From: Desulfolutivibrio sulfodismutans DSM 3696 | GTDB taxonomy: Bacteria; Desulfobacterota; Desulfovibrionia; Desulfovibrionales; Desulfovibrionaceae | NCBI RefSeq assembly: GCF_013376455.1 | Contig: NZ_CP045504.1 | Span: 2,253,001-2,317,000, forward strand | Length of the DNA: 64,000 nucleotides | Direction: 5' to 3' | In this document: in pieces, positions 1 to 8,403 of the stretch | Layout of the letters: each line of letters opens with the position of its first letter | How positions within the stretch are numbered: the first letter of the stretch is position 1 | Notes under the pieces: generated by a model | What the model was told of the DNA's origin: nothing | Databases searched by the model: none | The model's input: only the letters and a program-made list of their open reading frames with translations | Position numbers and translations under genes: made by a program

Positions 1-532
1 CGGTGATGCTGGAGGCATTCGGCTCGATGATCTTCGCGAGGTGCTCATTATGAACCGGAGCAGTAATGCTCAAACCAACCATCACCCTATTGCGATATTT
101 CGATATCAGGTCATAATCATACGCAATAGAAGCGCTCTTCGTGAGAATCCGTACGGAGCAGGTGCTCTTGGACAAAATCGTCGACAAAAGATGACGCCCA
201 AGATCGCGCCCCCTTGCCTCTGGAGCCCAGCAATCCGTTAGCGTGCTCATCATCACGACATCGTTACTATCAAGCTTCATGCTCTGGCGTTGAACACGCA
301 AATGTGTCCACAAGTCGACAATAGCCGTCCCGCTTTCAAGGGCAGCAAAAGAAGTGATCTTGTTCTCCTTGAAGAATCTATGCGTTCTTATCAGCGACGG
401 TGTTGAACAATACTTGCACGCATGACCGCAAATCAGTCCGCAATTTACAGCATGTGTGGCCAATTGCTTTTTTGCAAACTCATTCGAAAGAGTGATTCCG
501 ATGTTCCTTTGGCATGTTAAGACGTTACTCAT
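1..532 (-). CDS. SplB-like radical SAM protein, 3' end beyond window
   Basis: Partial gene read leftward and running off the left edge; about 177 residues are visible from the ATG at 532. Residues 35-42 read CGHACKYC, a CxxxCxxC radical SAM cluster motif, followed by SLIRTHRFF. Further on are MSTLTDCWAPEA, VRILTKS and VGLSITAP, the order seen in spore-photoproduct-lyase-like (COG1533) proteins and in the radical SAM 'mobile pair' proteins carried by mobile elements. Members use S-adenosylmethionine and a [4Fe-4S] cluster for radical chemistry; the substrate here is unknown. Family assignment rests on motif reading. It sits in the low-GC island, so acquisition by transfer is likely. Confidence 0.7.
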   Translation of the reverse strand, partial: MSNVLTCQRNIGITLSNEFAKKQLATHAVNCGLICGHACKYCSTPSLIRTHRFFKENKITSFAALESGTAIVDLWTHLRVQRQSMKLDSNDVVMMSTLTDCWAPEARGRDLGRHLLSTILSKSTCSVRILTKSASIAYDYDLISKYRNRVMVGLSITAPVHNEHLAKIIEPNASSIT

Positions 533-1004
533 TAGCACCCCCATTGATTATTGTTTCCTGACACTGGCCGACGCAATTGATCATTGCGACCAGATTTCAG
601 CACTCTAATGGGGTTATATCTTTATTGCTTTGCTCCGTTAGAACATCAGCGAGGGGTGAGGCCGATGACGTGCTCGGTGCCTGAATGAGTCTGAGGGAGC
701 GGACCAGGGGCAACCCTGACCTCGGAGACATTGGCGGAAACGAGTTACCATCAGCCCCCTGGAAATGAAGGGGCGGTGCGAAAAATACCGGGGTTTGACT
801 TTGTGCGTTCCCACACGAGGACAGGGCCGCGCAGGACATTCGGTGATCGCTCCCACCTTGGCTCAAATCGAAACGCGGCGAATTCATACCAATTCCAGAT
901 GAATTGCGTGCGATTCATCCCTGACCGACACGAGCCAGCCTCCCTAAATCATGTACGATTTATGCCAGATGATTCCTGACGGCGATTCTGATACGCTTGA
1001 GGGC
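533..1004. other. No gene seen
   Basis: Open frames here are short, have no ribosome-binding site and give low-complexity translations. Around 898-980 two related stretches built on CCAGATGA...ATTC.TCCCTGAC-like words recur, which may be a decayed repeat. No terminator or RNA gene could be recognised. Confidence 0.5.
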
Positions 1005-1175
1005 ATGGAATGGTTCATCATCGGCGGCGTGTTGGTCGCCATCGCCATCGGAGTTGTCATTTTCGGCGGCAAATCCAGGGGCGACGGATCAGTCCCTGGC
1101 CGATTCGATTTCGACAGCTACAAGGATCGCGAATTCTCTCAGCGAGGCTTACTCGACAAGGCGAAATGGCGGTGA
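1005..1175 (+). CDS. Small single-pass membrane protein
   Basis: A 56-residue frame with one clear transmembrane segment at residues 2-21 (FIIGGVLVAIAIGVVIFGG) followed by a charged cytoplasmic-type tail. The ATG at 1005 is preferred over the one at 951 because it places the membrane helix at the N terminus and follows a GAGG word; that signal is weak. It points right while its neighbours point left, so it is not in their operon. No family is recognised. It could be a chance frame, but the hydrophobic helix plus charged tail looks like a real small protein. Confidence 0.45.
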   Translation: MEWFIIGGVLVAIAIGVVIFGGKSRGDGSVPGRFDFDSYKDREFSQRGLLDKAKWR

Positions 1176-1372
1176 ATGATCAAGCCCTGTCAGATGTGAA
1201 CAACAGTGGCGGGACGGGAAGCCCAAGGTGACGAAGGGGGCAGGGTTGATTCCCGCCCCCCTGGTTCTCTTTCAGGCAGGGGCTACGTCTTCCCTTGGAC
1301 TGGGCTCAGGCAAGATGCCATCGGAGCAGGGGCGGCGTCTCGGTCATGTGTTGGAGCTACCCCTGGATCATG

Positions 1373-1600
1373 TCAGTGTTTCTTGAGAACACGCTCCAGG
1401 GTTTCCCGGAACTGCGCCGACAGGTTCAGCCCGATTTCCGAAGAGCTCCTGACAAGTGAGGCTCCTCCAAGGGCATCCGGGGCAACAGCCCCCATCAACT
1501 GAAAGAGCTTTTCGATAGGCCGGAAGTGCTCAATGAGCATATCCAACTGATCCAAGTGATCCTGGGCCTCCAGCCCCGTCTCTCCCTCCAGAGCGTTCAC
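1373..1600 (-). CDS. Small helical protein of the island, unknown function
   Basis: Read as a 75-residue protein from a GTG at 1600. That start is chosen because GGAGG lies four bases upstream and the GTGA overlaps the TGA stop of the preceding gene, a standard translational-coupling arrangement. A GTG further upstream (1618) would sit too deep inside the neighbour. The protein is predicted to be mostly alpha-helical (DHLDQLDMLIEHFRPIEKLF, then a C-terminal basic helix). No family is recognised. The overlap implies it is made together with the upstream DUF6573-like protein. Confidence 0.6.
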   Translation of the reverse strand: MNALEGETGLEAQDHLDQLDMLIEHFRPIEKLFQLMGAVAPDALGGASLVRSSSEIGLNLSAQFRETLERVLKKH

Positions 1601-1977
1601 AGGTCCTCCGGAAGACACAGAGTCAGGACAGGTTCGCCATGATCACCAGGGCCAACATGGAGAACGCACCGGACCTTTTCATGCTTCCCCGGCTTCATCA
1701 GAAACAGCACTTCGAAGTAGACGCGATCCTGCTGGAGCCCCTTCCGTGCTGAAAGAGCCGCAAGGCTCATCAAGTCGTGCAGGCGACCCTCCTGCGACTG
1801 CCCTTCGCCTTCCAGTCCAGGTGGAGGGGTGACGTAGCTGAACAGGTTGTCCCCGATGACAAAGGGCAGATTGAATCCGTAAGCTTTTGCCTCGGCGGTG
1901 ACGTCGATCAAAACCCCGTCCTCTATTGCCTGGGTTCGGGAATAACTGAAAATGATGGGCCAGGATTCGTCAGACAT
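1597..1977 (-). CDS. DUF6573-like protein
   Basis: A 126-residue protein with AAGGAA before the ATG. The opening pattern (IIFSYSRTQAIEDGVLIDVT followed by AKAYGF and a central hydrophilic loop) matches what I know of DUF6573-type proteins, which are common on plasmids and integrative elements and have no assigned function. The C-terminal half has a beta-rich pattern with YFEVLFLMKP and VLTLCLP. It overlaps the next gene by four bases. Its presence supports a mobile-element origin for this region. Family assignment is from memory of the N-terminal pattern only. Confidence 0.65.
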   Translation of the reverse strand: MSDESWPIIFSYSRTQAIEDGVLIDVTAEAKAYGFNLPFVIGDNLFSYVTPPPGLEGEGQSQEGRLHDLMSLAALSARKGLQQDRVYFEVLFLMKPGKHEKVRCVLHVGPGDHGEPVLTLCLPEDL

Positions 1978-2007
1978 GGCAGTTCCTTCGAGTTTTAGCT
2001 TGCGGGG

Positions 2008-2250
2008 TTACTGATAAGCCTTCAAGCAGAAGCACTTGAGCGACATCATGACCCTGTTGATCTTCTCTTCAGAGAAGTCATCGGCAAGGAGTGTGCGCAA
2101 ATCTGACAATGCAATGATGCTGACATCCGGCAAAGACGTTTTTATCGCCATGATGACTCGGTTGGTTGTTGTGGCAGAAAAATCCTCAGACAAAATAGTC
2201 CTTACGTCTGCGACTTGAACATTTCCAGCGTGCATAGAGTGCATAGCCAT
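2008..2250 (-). CDS. Small protein made of two tandem repeats
   Basis: An 80-residue protein with GAGGAAGG before the ATG. It contains two copies of a unit of about 33 residues: DVRTILSEDFS..TTNRVIMAIK and DLRTLLADDFSEEKINRVMMSLK. Each unit looks like a short helix-turn-helix-like bundle. The repetition at protein level argues that this is a true gene. No family is recognised. It lies 30 bases upstream of the DUF6573-like gene on the same strand and is probably cotranscribed with it. Confidence 0.6.
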   Translation of the reverse strand: MAMHSMHAGNVQVADVRTILSEDFSATTTNRVIMAIKTSLPDVSIIALSDLRTLLADDFSEEKINRVMMSLKCFCLKAYQ

Positions 2251-2349
2251 CCATCCTTCCTCATGTTGATGATTTTTGGGAAAGGAAGGGAGGGTAGCCT
2301 GGGGCAGGCGGGTCGGTCACGGGGGCGAGGACTGCCCCTGACTTTGCTC

Positions 2350-2374
2350 AAAAAAAGAGCAGCCGAGTGGCTGC
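2350..2374 (-). terminator. Rho-independent terminator
   Basis: On the minus strand a GCAGCC/GGCTGC stem with a four-base loop is followed by a run of seven T. It lies just downstream of the TGT-like gene that ends at 2406 and would end transcription of the AAA+/unknown/TGT-like gene set before the small genes to the left. Confidence 0.75.
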
Positions 2375-2405
2375 CCTTTCTTTCATCTCTAGGCCTTGAA
2401 AAATA

Positions 2406-3293
2406 CTAGAGGATCAACGGGTTTGCATTGTGAAGATCGGTGACAACATCTTCAATCTGCTTGTAGTAGAGCATTCCCAAAACGGCACGATTCCGCTGGC
2501 CATGGATGCCGATCAAATCTTGAATTTTATACCCAAATCTGTCTATATGCCTTTTAAAGCTGCACAGATCGTCGTAAATGTCATACCTCACCGTGCCATC
2601 CTTGTGGCCTTCAAGCTTATTCGGGAAGTACAACACGTCAGTTTTATTGAATTCATTCTTGCCCTCGTTCCAGTAACGGACAACCCCTGTCTTGGCGTCA
2701 TCGAGCCATGATTTTGAATCACATGAAGTCACAGGACATCCTGTGATTAATTCAAACTTTGTAATGCCAAACAAATGAATCTTTACATTGACATCATTCA
2801 GTCCAAACACTTGAGGAAAGAGCACCAGGGGATCTGCCTTGCCTTCCTGCTTTCCAATTGCGATCGAATCGCATCCGATACTCTGGTAGACTCGCGCCTC
2901 CAGCCCTGATTTCATGCTATGAATCACAGGGACAACGTTCAAGCCGATCTTCTTCAACTCAAGATAGTACAGTAGGTTTTTCATGAGGCCATGCGCATCG
3001 AAATCAGGGTCATAGCTAAACACAAGATCAAATAAACCATCATTGAGCCTCGCAAATTCTTTGTACTGTGCATAGAGCTGACTTTCCGTGAGCCCGAGGT
3101 TGGAGTTGTTCAAGCTAAATGCGCCACAGTCTAACGCTTTCTTGTTGACTATCGAGCTATATCTCTCGAAATAGCTGTGCATTCCTACGGGCATTCTTGC
3201 TCGAGTCAAAAGTATGTTAAACTTTTGTCCTGGGCAGCGAGCAACAAGTTCGTCCATTACCTCGTCCGTCGGTGAAGACAAATAGATGTCCAT
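2406..3293 (-). CDS. TGT/DpdA-like transglycosylase family protein
   Basis: A 295-residue protein. The ATG at 3293 is preferred to 3341 because GGAG lies seven bases upstream. Several motifs follow the order of the tRNA-guanine transglycosylase barrel: LDCGAF (residues 54-59, compare DSGGF), FSYDPDFD (92-99), IGCDSIAIG (139-147), HLFGIT (173-178) and TSCDSKSW (189-196), where the last Asp would match the catalytic nucleophile. Known relatives exchange guanine for a 7-deazaguanine in tRNA or, for DpdA, in DNA. No QueC/D/E-type or other dpd genes are visible. The exact substrate is unknown. The next upstream gene is 59 bases away on the same strand. Confidence 0.6.
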   Translation of the reverse strand: MDIYLSSPTDEVMDELVARCPGQKFNILLTRARMPVGMHSYFERYSSIVNKKALDCGAFSLNNSNLGLTESQLYAQYKEFARLNDGLFDLVFSYDPDFDAHGLMKNLLYYLELKKIGLNVVPVIHSMKSGLEARVYQSIGCDSIAIGKQEGKADPLVLFPQVFGLNDVNVKIHLFGITKFELITGCPVTSCDSKSWLDDAKTGVVRYWNEGKNEFNKTDVLYFPNKLEGHKDGTVRYDIYDDLCSFKRHIDRFGYKIQDLIGIHGQRNRAVLGMLYYKQIEDVVTDLHNANPLIL

Positions 3294-3352
3294 GATTTTC
3301 TCCGAAGCGGCCCCCCTGATTTGCAACCAGGGGAGCCACATTGATGTTTCAG

Positions 3353-4501
3353 TTAGGCCCTGGGAGAAAAAGCAACCTTCTCGAAGTCTTCCAACGCCGC
3401 GATCAATGCATCGTAGTTCTCACGGTTCACATTGTTGGCGCTGACCTTGCCACTCTTTATAGCTGCTGTGATAATCTGGCTCGTCGTGACGAAGGTGGAG
3501 TTGATGTCAGGGACTTTATGCTGATCTCCAGCACCCTTTTTCTTGCCAGGATTCGTGAGTGAAAAAACGCGGCTACCCGCGTTTTTGCTGATGCTCTCCA
3601 GATGGGCCACGGGATCAAGCCCCACCTTCTTCATCGCCTGCATTTCCTTGATGTCCGCCGCGTTAAGCTCGAACTTTTGCTCGTAGAAGGTACGAAGGGC
3701 AGGCATCGGGATAACCAGGCCCGCTTTCTTCAGCTTGAGGTCGCCGATAGCGAGGGCAGAAAGGATCGAATAGTCGCACTCGATTGCCTCGGACTTCGCC
3801 TGCACATACTCAAACACGGCCTCGAGCGGATCATCGTTGGCGCTGAACGGAGGATTTTCGGCGATGGGGCACAACTTTTTGAGCAGTGTCAGGCCTTTAT
3901 CGCAATGGTTTTCGACTTTGCGAATGCTGGCAAGCCGCATATTCTCCTGAAGAACCTTGATGCTCTTGCCGGGAAAGTGCTTCATCGCCGTGGGCAACCA
4001 TTCGCCATGAGCCATGGAGGCTTTTATGGTGTTGGCCATGCGGCCACAGATAAGAGCGCAAACCACTCGCACGACGTCGGCCTGGACCATGACAGGGTTG
4101 AAGACGTCGTTCCAAACCCGTGCCGTGATCTCCGCTTGATTGTCTGGCGATTTGTTGGACAGGATGCCGCAGAAGTCGTCGGCGAGCTTATTGAATTCCC
4201 TGACGCCCTCCTGCTTGGCTTCGCCGTCTTGACCCAGCAAGTCAAAGACGTAGCGCACACGCCGCGCCTGCTGAGTAGGGTCGATAGAGGGCGTTCCTAC
4301 GGCAATAGCGTTACGGGAAGACTGCGCCTCAACCTCACCGTCTGTAGCCGCCGTGTCGTCATCAATGGGGTGGACGACACTCGGGTCAGCAAAGGGGTCC
4401 AGTGCTGAGCTAGGCCAAGGATCCGTTTCTACGGTAGAATGCTGGGGGATTTCGGTGAGGGGCTGGCCAAGCGGCAGGCCCTCCAGCGTTGAGTTGGACA
4501 T
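3353..4501 (-). CDS. Unknown island protein, 382 aa
   Basis: The start at 4501 is chosen because GAGGAG precedes it by six bases; an ATG at 4546 has no such signal. The first 80 residues are Pro/Ser/Asp-rich and probably disordered. Residues 80-300 look helical, with LICGRMANTIKASMAHGEW and long amphipathic stretches. The C-terminal third is Lys-rich (NPGKKKGAG) and ends in another helical segment. No nuclease, helicase or methylase motif was found. It lies between an AAA+ protein and a TGT-like protein on the same strand and may be their partner. No family is recognised. Confidence 0.75.
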   Translation of the reverse strand: MSNSTLEGLPLGQPLTEIPQHSTVETDPWPSSALDPFADPSVVHPIDDDTAATDGEVEAQSSRNAIAVGTPSIDPTQQARRVRYVFDLLGQDGEAKQEGVREFNKLADDFCGILSNKSPDNQAEITARVWNDVFNPVMVQADVVRVVCALICGRMANTIKASMAHGEWLPTAMKHFPGKSIKVLQENMRLASIRKVENHCDKGLTLLKKLCPIAENPPFSANDDPLEAVFEYVQAKSEAIECDYSILSALAIGDLKLKKAGLVIPMPALRTFYEQKFELNAADIKEMQAMKKVGLDPVAHLESISKNAGSRVFSLTNPGKKKGAGDQHKVPDINSTFVTTSQIITAAIKSGKVSANNVNRENYDALIAALEDFEKVAFSPRA

Positions 4502-4644
4502 AAGGGCTCCTCTGGAGGAAGGTTGTTGCGTTTCCGTCCCCGCCACAGTGGCGAGTTTCGTTCGCGCCTACACTACCCCTTTCCAAAGGACGTGCCGCAG
4601 ACAGTGATCTTGTAACTATCTAATATTACGTTGCTTTATATTTC

Positions 4645-6342
4645 TCACTTCAGAATTGCCAGCCTTTTCCTAGGCGTATAATTTAGTTTTTTAAATTTAT
4701 CACTAAGTCCATTTTTATCAAGCACCTGCGACACTCGACCCTCCGTACGGCCAGCAATCTTCGCAATTTTCTTCTGATACCCATGGGCTGTCCCGAGAAC
4801 AGAGCACAGCGTTTCATAATAAAGGTCGCGCAATTCATTTAATGAAATATTTTCGATATGAATTTCCTCACCGTCAGCCTCCACTTCTTCTCCTAAATAG
4901 TGAGCCAAGAATTCATTTCCTCTGTAGCGCTTGCGCAGCGCATGCATATCAAGCAAATCATCGGTTTTAATATCCTTGATGCCTGTCAAAAATTTAGTAC
5001 ACTCAAGAACAACCTGCTTCATCTCATCAGTAAGAATGCTAAATATTTCTAGAGCTTGCGGGTCATCATCGTATACAAACTTGACAAAATTAACATAGTT
5101 GAACTTGCCTGGGGCATGTTTACTTGCACTTTCTACCGCCTCATTGCTAAGAACCACCTGTTCTATCCGCTCAGTTATTCTTTCTTTGCCAAATTTATTG
5201 CACACAACTGAACTTTTCAAATCCAACAAGTCGCTACTAGAGTTTATGTCCTGAGAAAACGCAAAACAAAATAACCCAAACCCGCCGTATAGTTTTTGAA
5301 ATATACTATTATCAACAAGCTTGATTCTTTCGCCTATCGACGATACTACATATTCAACAGTATTGTTCAGATCCTTTTCAACGGACCCGACTATCACTGA
5401 AGAAAAACTGTCAAGCCCCAATCGAAATTCATCTAGGACCGTCTCAATGCATTTAACATCAACGCCATTTTGTTTCAGCCTCAACGCCAGTTCACTTCCT
5501 TTGCCGAAGCAAAAAGAACCCTCTTCAGACCTCTGTCGAAACAATGCGCTGTATTGTTGGCGATGAAATGCCCTGACAGTAAACTCAAATTTGTCATCTT
5601 TTATGAATTTATTTCTTCTAGCATATTCAATATTTTCACGGATAGCATTGCATACAATCTCTACCTCTCTAACATTCCCTGGCCAATTATACCCGAACAG
5701 GGCCAGAACGACACCTCCTGTAAGCAACCCAAGTAGTTCTTTGTCAAAGTGTTGAATATAATATATAACATCATACCGGCGCTCATGAAGAGGAGAAACT
5801 GCAAAGGTCTCAAATCTGAACCAAAAATCTGGCCTAAATTTTCCCCGCGAAGCGTTAGATGTTGCGACAATTTGAGCATTGAGCCTCGTTTCTTTTGTGT
5901 CGCCAAGCGCAAAAAACACTCTTCTCTCTATCGCAACAAGAAGCTTTGCTTGAAGATTTTTTTCCATTTCTCCAAGCTCTTCTAATATTAAAACACCATC
6001 TCCAGCAATTTCTAGAATTCCCTTTTTATCTTTGACCGCCGTGCTAGACGCTCCTTTCTTATACCCAAAAAGTTCAGACTCCAATAGCGTTTCTGGTATT
6101 GCAGAACAGTTGATAGCGACAACCCTTTTCCCCGGATACTGCTTGAGATACTTGTGAACAAAGCACTCGGCAAACATGCTCTTACCAACGCCGGTTTCCC
6201 CGCGAATCAATAGACAGGAGTGCTCTCCAGCCTTTCTCTTGTTTATGATCGCGTCGCAGCGAATTTCAAATCGCGCCAGCGCTTCGACTAATCCTGGCGG
6301 CACAATCCAAGACCTTGGTTCCCACGAGTAGGTGCTATTCAT
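4645..6342 (-). CDS. bEBP-like AAA+ ATPase without GAFTGA loop
   Basis: A 565-residue protein with the AAA+ domain of sigma-54 activators at the very N terminus. Walker A is GETGVGKS (48-55); ESELFGYKKGA leads into GASSTA (97-102) where activators have GAFTGA; the Walker B region reads LILEELGE, with Glu in place of the usual Asp; FRPDFWFRF and WPGNVREV match the arginine-finger and sensor II regions. The loop that normally touches sigma-54 is therefore changed. Residues 230-530 match nothing I know, and the end looks like a helix-turn-helix (IAKIAGRTEGRVSQVL). The gene is AT-richer than the rest of the window. RtcR-like or defence-associated regulators are possible analogues. Confidence 0.7.
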   Translation of the reverse strand: MNSTYSWEPRSWIVPPGLVEALARFEIRCDAIINKRKAGEHSCLLIRGETGVGKSMFAECFVHKYLKQYPGKRVVAINCSAIPETLLESELFGYKKGASSTAVKDKKGILEIAGDGVLILEELGEMEKNLQAKLLVAIERRVFFALGDTKETRLNAQIVATSNASRGKFRPDFWFRFETFAVSPLHERRYDVIYYIQHFDKELLGLLTGGVVLALFGYNWPGNVREVEIVCNAIRENIEYARRNKFIKDDKFEFTVRAFHRQQYSALFRQRSEEGSFCFGKGSELALRLKQNGVDVKCIETVLDEFRLGLDSFSSVIVGSVEKDLNNTVEYVVSSIGERIKLVDNSIFQKLYGGFGLFCFAFSQDINSSSDLLDLKSSVVCNKFGKERITERIEQVVLSNEAVESASKHAPGKFNYVNFVKFVYDDDPQALEIFSILTDEMKQVVLECTKFLTGIKDIKTDDLLDMHALRKRYRGNEFLAHYLGEEVEADGEEIHIENISLNELRDLYYETLCSVLGTAHGYQKKIAKIAGRTEGRVSQVLDKNGLSDKFKKLNYTPRKRLAILK

Positions 6343-6784
6343 ATTTAACTCACTTTATTTTTTTAAACTTTTACGCTTGCACGAGGGATTGTCAACGACC
6401 CCGTCTCGTGTATGGGGAGCAAAGCTTGATTCGCCTGCAAAAACGCACATTCCCCCATACCTGCCCCCTCCTTGACGAGGGGCTTTCCCAGGCCCAAACC
6501 CAAAGGGGCCGCAGGGAAAATCCCAGGAAGGCCCCTTACCGCGCGAACCGGAGGGGCAAGGGGAGGTGACGGGAAGGGGGGACCGGGACAGCTCCAGAGG
6601 GTCAAGGGGGCCGGGTAAATTCCCGCAGCCATAGTGCTCACTCCGGCAGTTCCTGAATCAGGCCCTGCGTCAATGCTCATTCTAGAAGCCACGGAGACAT
6701 GGCCCATGGGGATGGTATCCACCCTCGAACTAGAATCTCAGAATTTTTCAGGTGATGCATCTGGATGTCCAGATGTCCAAATGG

Positions 6785-6803
6785 GGGGGCGACCTCTTGA
6801 AAA
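6785..6803. repeat. Imperfect direct repeat, copy 1, tRNA-like word
   Basis: GGGGGCGACCTCTTGAAAA. It matches 18 of 19 bases with the copy at 6892-6910. Its inner word CGACCTCTTGAA is identical to 7094-7105 in the anticodon arm of the neighbouring tRNA-Ala gene. Confidence 0.6.
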
Positions 6804-6891
6804 CCTCCCAAGGGGCATTGGGCTGGTTTCTAGGCCATCATCTTGGGAAGATTGGATAAAAATATTTGTCGACGGGAGTAAAAAAGGGGCA

Positions 6892-6925
6892 GGGGGCGAC
6901 CCCTTGAAAATTTTCAAGCGCCCCC
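6892..6925. repeat. Hairpin repeat, copy 2, resembling tRNA anticodon arm
   Basis: GGGGGCG and CGCCCCC flank a perfect 16-base palindrome CTTGAAAATTTTCAAG, with four unpaired bases on one side. The words CGACCCCTTGAA and TTCAAGCGC match 11/12 and 9/9 of the anticodon-arm bases of the tRNA-Ala at 7094-7119, with nearly the same spacing. On the minus strand the hairpin is followed at a short distance by a T6 run, so a terminator is an alternative reading. Confidence 0.55.
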
Positions 6926-7028
6926 ACCTGGGGATGATCAGGCTGGATTGATGGTGCGAAACATCGTGCTGCTCCGCCGGGGCCGCCAACAAAGAACGTT
7001 GGCGCAGTGTTGGCGGGGCCAAAACACT

Positions 7029-7058
7029 AAGGGGTTACCCATTTCTGGATAACCCCTT
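7029..7058 (-). terminator. Hairpin downstream of tRNA-Ala
   Basis: A perfect nine-base stem AAGGGGTTA/TAACCCCTT with a 12-base loop begins eight bases after the CCA end of the tRNA. On the minus strand it is followed by a short T-rich stretch (GTGTTTTGG). It probably ends the tRNA transcript. Confidence 0.65.
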
Positions 7059-7066
7059 GAAAAGTG

Positions 7067-7142
<76 letters not shown>

Positions 7143-7308
7143 GTGCGAGGAATGCCTTGTGCCACTCCTGCCGCCCGAAGTCAACACCCTGGCCCGAAAT
7201 GCCCGCAAAAAATCCTTCACCCGCCGCCACCCTTCCCATCACGCCCCGTTTTCAGTAGATTCCCCCCGCGTAACCCCGCGCCCTCGCCGCGCCCCACAAG
7301 GAGAACGC

Positions 7309-8307
7309 GTGCTCGTCCTGTTCCGCGCCATCGCCATCAAAACCCTCTGGGTCGCCGTGATCCTGCTCGGCATCACCGTCATCAGTTTCGGCGTCATTCA
7401 TCTGGCCCCGGGCTCGCCCACCGATCTCCAAACCACGCTCAACCCCTACGCCACGGCCGAAACCCGGCAGCGGCTGGAAAAAATCTACGGCCTGGACCGC
7501 CCCATCCACGTCCAATACCTGGACTGGCTCTCGCGCATGGTCCGCTTCGACTTCGGCCGCTCCCTTGGCGGCGACAACCGCCCCGTCTGGGACAAGATCA
7601 AGGAGCGTCTGCCCCTGACCATCGGCATGAACGTCATCTCGCTCATCCTCACCCTGGCCATCGCCATCCCCATCGGGGTCATCGCCGCCAACAGACAGGG
7701 CGGCCTCTTCGACCGGGCCACCACCGTACTGGTCTTTCTCGGCTTCGCCATGCCCGGATTCTGGCTGGCGCTTTTGCTCATGCTGGCCTTTGGCATCCAC
7801 TGGCCCATCCTGCCCATCTCCGGCATGACCTCGCTCGACTTCGCGCAGCTCAGCCCCCTGCAGAAGGCCCTCGACCTCCTGCGGCATCTGGCCATGCCCA
7901 TTTTCATCTACACCTTCGGCAGCCTGGCCGGCATGTCGCGGTTCATGCGCTCCTCCATGCTCGAGGTGCTGCGCCAGGACTACATCCTGACCGCGCGCGC
8001 CAAGGGCCTGCCCGAACGCGTGGTCATCTTCAAGCACGCCCTGCGAAACGCCCTTTTGCCGGTCATCACCATCCTGGGGCTGTCGCTTCCCGGCCTCATC
8101 GGCGGCTCGGTGATCATCGAATCCATCTACGCCCTGCCGGGCCTGGGCCAGCTTTTCTATCAGGCGGTCATGTCCCGGGACTATCCGCTGATCATGGGCA
8201 ATCTGGTGCTGGGGGCCATCCTGACCCTGGGCGGGAACCTCCTGGCCGATGTGGGCTACGCCCTGGCCGATCCCCGGGTGCGGGCCGGAGGCGACAGCGA
8301 TGACTAG
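7309..8307 (+). CDS. Peptide-type ABC transporter permease (DppB-like)
   Basis: A 332-residue inner-membrane protein of the BPD_transp_1 family. The GTG at 7309 is preferred over upstream starts because AAGGAG lies five bases before it and the protein then opens directly with the first membrane helix. About six helices are visible. The N-terminal APGSPTD and the cytoplasmic loop DYILTARAKGLPERVVIFKH, the EAA loop that docks the ATPase, are typical of DppB/OppB subunits. The partner permease follows after 96 bases, but no ATPase or binding-protein gene is next to them, so the substrate cannot be stated. Peptide or nickel are the usual cargoes. Confidence 0.88.
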   Translation: MLVLFRAIAIKTLWVAVILLGITVISFGVIHLAPGSPTDLQTTLNPYATAETRQRLEKIYGLDRPIHVQYLDWLSRMVRFDFGRSLGGDNRPVWDKIKERLPLTIGMNVISLILTLAIAIPIGVIAANRQGGLFDRATTVLVFLGFAMPGFWLALLLMLAFGIHWPILPISGMTSLDFAQLSPLQKALDLLRHLAMPIFIYTFGSLAGMSRFMRSSMLEVLRQDYILTARAKGLPERVVIFKHALRNALLPVITILGLSLPGLIGGSVIIESIYALPGLGQLFYQAVMSRDYPLIMGNLVLGAILTLGGNLLADVGYALADPRVRAGGDSDD

Positions 8308-8403
8308 CGCCGCCGCCCTCTTCCGGACGCCCCGCCCTGTGACGGCGCGCCCAAACGACGCGGCCTTCCCGGCCTTTTTCCCGGGCCGGGCCGGAGGGGC
8401 GTC

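Larger units (their letters stand above)
6343..7028. other. Island/core boundary, no gene
   Basis: About 690 bases between the AAA+ gene and the terminator of tRNA-Ala. Open frames are short and low-complexity, with no ribosome-binding site. The stretch is rich in G runs and in hairpin-forming sequence, including two copies of a 19-base repeat described separately. No integrase gene is visible here; if the island has one it lies outside the window. Confidence 0.5.

Noticed and set aside
41-241. 66-codon plus-strand frame at the window start
   Set aside because: It is antisense to the radical SAM gene, whose CxxxCxxC motif supports the minus strand.
6363-6951. Short frames in the island/core boundary
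   Set aside because: Low-complexity G-rich sequence, no start signals, and the translations contain no motif.
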